Below are positions 60,180 through 64,000 of a stretch of 64,000 bases of DNA, one piece after another. Location of the stretch: assembly GCA_026413225.1 (NCBI GenBank), contig CM048552.1, positions 56,373,001 through 56,437,000 of the forward strand, written 5' to 3'. Position 1 is the first letter of the stretch; every line of letters starts with the position of its first letter. Under the pieces are notes generated by a model that had not been told where the DNA came from, did no database searches, and saw only the letters and a list, made by a program, of their open reading frames with translations. The DNA is from Otis tarda. Its lineage: Eukaryota; Chordata; Aves; Otidiformes; Otididae. The position numbers and the translations under genes were made by a program.

Positions 60180-62699
60180 AGGACAGCTCAGGAAAGAGTT
60201 AAGGGCAATTACACCTCCTGTATACGCATTGTTCCCACACTCTTCTGGCACACACATGCTCTCCAGCACCACACTGCTCATGGAGATTCTCCTGGAGATC
60301 CATGCTGTCGTACTGCTCCAACAGAGGCAAGTGCCCAAACAATGTCATTTGTTCCTAATGCCTGTGCACATGTCGCAGTCTCAGCACAGCAGGCTTAACA
60401 GCCAGCCTCTGCTGGGAGGCAGCTTAGGGAGGAGAGGGAGAGAGAAAGAGAAGAGCGACAGGGAAAGCAAGTGAAAGAAAAAGAGAGCAAAGTGAGCGGG
60501 AGCCCGTGGAACAGAAAATAACACTGCCAGGCAGAGCAGCAGCTGAATTGGCTGTGACAGGCAGACCCTCTCTGCACCTGGGATTCAAACACAAGCTTAT
60601 TTTCTTGGTTTCTTCGAGAGACAATGAGTCCTGACTACCTGTCAGTGTGCACCCAGGAGATGTCACCGGCAGAAAAGGGGCCCCAGGTGCTCCTGGCCCA
60701 CACGGCTGACATAGGCATGATGGCTGAGGTCACAGGTGGCATTTCCTAGAGATGAGCAGTGAGGAGCATAGAGGGGAAAAAAGAAAAACTGAGCAACAGT
60801 GGAAATCAGAGACCCAAAGTGATGCCCTTGCCAGGACTCCTGACATCCCAGAGGATGCAGGACAGCTTTGCTGCTCCTGTTCTGCTCATCTGAGGGACAG
60901 AGGAGCAGCCAAATGGTGCGTGCCTTCAGGGAGACACATTTCTCCCCCAGGCCCCGGCAGACACACAAGTGAAGAAATTCACTGTCTTTCCTCAGTTTGC
61001 CAGCTCGCTGAGGTGCCATGAAGGATTTATTCCCAGAGAGGTAGGGCCAAGCTGTGCCAGGTCTCCTAACAAGCAAGCTACACCTTCAGCAACCCAGAAG
61101 AACAAGGGTATCAAAACCATCTAGCTACGTTCAACCACAAGGGACCCATAATGGATTGCCTGAAGAAGATCACTTTCACCCTTTAGCATGGGCCCCCTCC
61201 CCAGAACTGACAGGTGGTGGCCAACCTCAAAGGCGAGGGGTGACCAGCTGCTATTTTTAGGCTGCCTTCTTGGGAAGGAGGAGAGCAGGTCACCTCACAT
61301 CTCCCAGCCAGGAACCTGCTCCTGTGTCCTCCCACGTGTCCATGCAAAGGTGGCACCCATGACTCGCTACCTTTCCCTGCCTCCTCCTCCTCACCAAGCC
61401 ACCCTCACACCTCTCCCTGCTGCAACAAGTTAAGTAGCTGCTGCAATTAAAAGCTTCTGTTTTCACTGTTTTTTTAATAAGAAAAAAGTAATTGAAATTT
61501 AATTTAATCAATGAGCGAGGGACAGGGGAGGGTGTGTGAAAATGAGTCAGCATCGCCTCAGGTTCCAGCAGAAAAGAGCTTGAACGAAGAGCTGTGCAAG
61601 GGGACTGGGGGATGCCTGGGGCAGCTGAATGGGATCCGTACAGGAGGTTTCAAATTAGGGGCTCTCAAATCACCAGACCTCCCAAACAGATTTCTCCCTC
61701 AGCCCATCCCCAGACTTACGTGTAAAGCCTCCAGGCACCCTCCTTCCATTATCCAGATACTCCAGTTAAAATCTCCCTTCCCACCCCTGCAAGGAGCTGG
61801 GCGCCTCTCTTCCCCTCTGCTGCCGCCGCCGCTGCAGCCAGAGCCCTGTCAGAGCTGGCAGCCACAGGCCCATCAGCACAAGCCGCTGGCGGAGAGAAAG
61901 AGAGAGAAGCAGAGGAATCCTGAGGGCCCAAGAACAAGACGGGGCTCGTGAGTCATCCCCTCTGCAAGCGCGTACCCACGGCCCCCGCTGGCTACCACCA
62001 CGCACCGGGAAGATGCTGAATATTCGATGAAGGGGGTTTTTTTTTTAGATCTGCTGAAAATGGCAAGGGAAACTCCACTGTCAATTTGAAAAAAAAAAAT
62101 AAAAAAGGAATGGGAAAGATCAAAATCTCATCACCACAGCTGGTCTTACACCTTCCCTGAGGACATGTTAGAACAGCCAAGGGTGCGAGAGGAAAGCAGC
62201 CCAGGGGGATCTGTTTCTGGCAGGCCGGGGGAAGGGCTGTGGAAGGGTGCATGTGTTGCCATCCCCACCACTCTGCATTGGTGCGGCTGCACAGGCAGCC
62301 TGGGTTTGCAGGTGAAGGAATGGAGTGAACGCCATGCTGGGGGAAAGCATCACCTGGCTCTGACACCTCTGCTAGAGGTCTCAGCATCTCTGCTGTGGTT
62401 GCCACCAGAGGACCTCACTCAGGAAAGGCAAGCTCCAACAGCAGATTTTGCAATGCCAACCTGTCACGCAAGGATGATGCTCACTGGCTGCTTTCACACA
62501 GCATCACATGCATCACCACAGAAGTACGTGGTGACAAGGGACCATATGGGGTCAGTTAGTCTGTCTGCTCTTCCCCCAGAGCAGTGAGACAGAAGCGCCT
62601 TTCGCTGATGTTAGCAAAGCGTCACCGACGGCTGACAACTCAGACTTCACACTCACGTCCAGGCAATCCAGACTCATGCTTCACCACCCATAGCTTTTT
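60180..62699. other. Unique DNA with purine-rich and GCC repeats; no gene seen
   Basis: A GA-rich tract lies at 60428-60495 and a short (GCC)n at 61820-61834. ORFs near 61511-61951 are Pro/Ser/Gln-rich without a recognisable domain. An A/T-rich patch at 62038-62110 has T-run, then A-runs. Confidence 0.45.
60428..60495 (+). repeat. Purine-rich (GA)n tract
   Basis: GGAGGAGAGGGAGAGAGAAA and similar imperfect repeats. Confidence 0.8.
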
Positions 62700-62920
62700 C
62701 TGCCGTCTCCTGTAAACATTCCTCACTGCAGTCTAAACCTATTGCTTTTTCCCCACTGCAGACACAAGGAACACATCATCTTCTCTCTCTCCACAATCTT
62801 CTCCTGCTTGTCTGAAGTCCATCATCTTCCCTCCTCTCAGTCTTCTCCAGAGTAAGAAACTCCAGCCTTTTCAGGCACCTCTTTGCAGCCCCTGGTACCT
62901 AGATCACATTGACCCAACAG
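62700..62920 (-). mobile_element. Ancient CR1/L3-like LINE 3' fossil
   Basis: On the plus strand CACTGCAGTCTAAACCTATT, GTCTGAAGTCCATCATC, CCTCTCAGTCTTCTCCAGA and GAAACTCCAGCCTTTTCAGG appear in the order of the reverse complement of old amniote CR1-type repeats ('tgcagtttaaacccattgc ... cctcagtcttctcttttcc ... ctttcag'). It is related to the fossil at 55720-56005 but in opposite orientation. Confidence 0.7.
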
Positions 62921-64000
62921 CCTTGAGTCAAAAATTTTACCCTGGTTTCAGTTTCCGGAGCCCTTTTTAGCTCTGTTTCTGTCTCTCCCCTTTGAAGATG
63001 AATACAGGACAAATTTAAGGAGGAACGGAAAACAAGTCATTACTCCTCAGCTTGGAAAGTCCCTTTATATCAGCAGATACAGAGTTAAATCCTCATAGTC
63101 AGTAAAACTTCAGCCTGGAAAGAGAGGAAACCTCTTGCACCCCAGTGTGCCATATAGAAGACGCAGCACAAGCTCTCTGTCCCAAAGAAAAGGACTCAGA
63201 CAGAGAGGTGGAGGAGCAGTGGGAGCTAGGAATTGGTAGAGGCAGAGGTTCTGGGCTGAAGCCCTTAACCTCATCCCTAGAGGAAACAGAGTGCCACCAG
63301 GGCTGTCCAGGGGGAATTCGAGTCTCACAGTGCAGCTGAGGGAAGAGAAGATACTTGCATGGGCAAGGGAACAGCCAGGGAGCAGGATGGAGAGATTAAC
63401 AAAATGACAGAAATTTTCTTTTCTCCCATTCTCCTCCATCTTGTCATCTTTTCTTCTCCACTTTCTCTTCTGCTCACCATCTCACCTTCTATCTCTCCCT
63501 CTGTTGGCACTTATTGGCAAGCTTTCTCCAGAACACAGCTATTTTGAATGTGTGTTGCTCTACTTCCCTTAGAATATTCGCTCTCTCATTCTCAGTATCT
63601 TCCTTGCTGGTGAAGCTGATCAGCTTAATGATGATAATATTGAACACGGTGAAATGGCTTCTTTCCCAGCAAAGCCAGTTCTTCATTGCTCTGCTTTCAG
63701 GCACCAGCCACTTCCATGCCTTTCCTTGTCATATCAGGCCCAGAAACTCAAATATCACTATTTTTTAGCCACATCATCTTCTCCACTTGGAAGGGAAGGA
63801 CATTCCTATCATGTATCTTTAATTTGCTCCTTGAGAAAGCCTGAGATGTAAAATGGTCTATTTTAGTCCTACCCCTCATTCCTCGTCAGATGTCACTCTT
63901 GGGGAACTCAGTCTTCTAAAGTAGCAAGCAGTATATTCCTTGTCTTCATGGGATCTAGATCTCTGCCCAGCCCCCATCCCCATCACTTTTGTGCTCACTG
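62921..64000. other. Unique DNA to the window edge; no gene seen
   Basis: Pyrimidine-rich at about 63418-63505. Short ORFs are not recognisable. No repeat or exon identified. Confidence 0.45.

Noticed and set aside
1..64000. tRNA, rRNA, CRISPR, origin or operon features
   Set aside because: None was found. The window is vertebrate nuclear DNA by repeat content and exon structure.

Overview
The window reads as nuclear DNA from a bird. It carries several CR1 LINE 3' ends of avian type (3408-3536, 15711-15805, 53260-54912, 59904-60179), an LTR of a kind common in bird genomes, long A/C-rich low-complexity tracts, and very little recognisable coding sequence. Nothing points to a bacterial, plastid or viral genome, and no operon, CRISPR array, tRNA or rRNA was seen.

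One protein-coding exon can be supported. It is the first coding exon of a T-type voltage-gated calcium channel alpha-1 subunit on the minus strand (30008-30309), best matched to CACNA1I (Cav3.3). It encodes the N-terminal cytoplasmic tail up to the Cys-Asn-Pro just before transmembrane segment IS1. It ends at a sequence matching the minor-spliceosome (U12, AT-AC) 5' splice site consensus. It is preceded by a good 3' splice site 21 nt upstream of the ATG, so a non-coding first exon probably lies further upstream on the minus strand. Exon 2 was not found. Positions 1-30007 are therefore read as part of the first coding intron, and 30310-64000 as 5' UTR intron, promoter-side and intergenic sequence.

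Layout. 1-1449: unique intronic DNA with a cluster of TTCCC/GGGAA palindromes. 1450-1793 and 5210-5553: two 344-bp arms of an apparently perfect inverted repeat around a 3.4-kb block (1794-5209). That block's base skew is the reverse of both flanks, as if it had been flipped. 5554-30007: intronic DNA with A/C-rich tracts, G23 and C19 homopolymers, a CR1 end and a LINE reverse-transcriptase fossil (about 20940-21065). 30008-30309: the CACNA1I exon. 30310-36590: unique DNA with a G/T-skewed, TATAAA-containing segment near 35.0-35.35 kb. 36595-37180: an old CR1/L3-like LINE fossil whose 3' part is CpG-rich. 37180-53250: mostly unique DNA with simple repeats and a MIR/L2-like tail at 50.99-51.14 kb. 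53260-54912: a CR1 element split by a solo LTR. 55720-56005 and 62700-62920: old CR1/L3-like fossils. 57.39-57.64 kb: an AT-rich candidate regulatory element. 59904-60179: a younger CR1.

The strongest leads are the perfect inverted repeat with its apparently inverted block (a recent rearrangement or an assembly error) and the AT-AC intron of the channel gene. Statements about repeat families come from remembered consensus features; no alignment was run.
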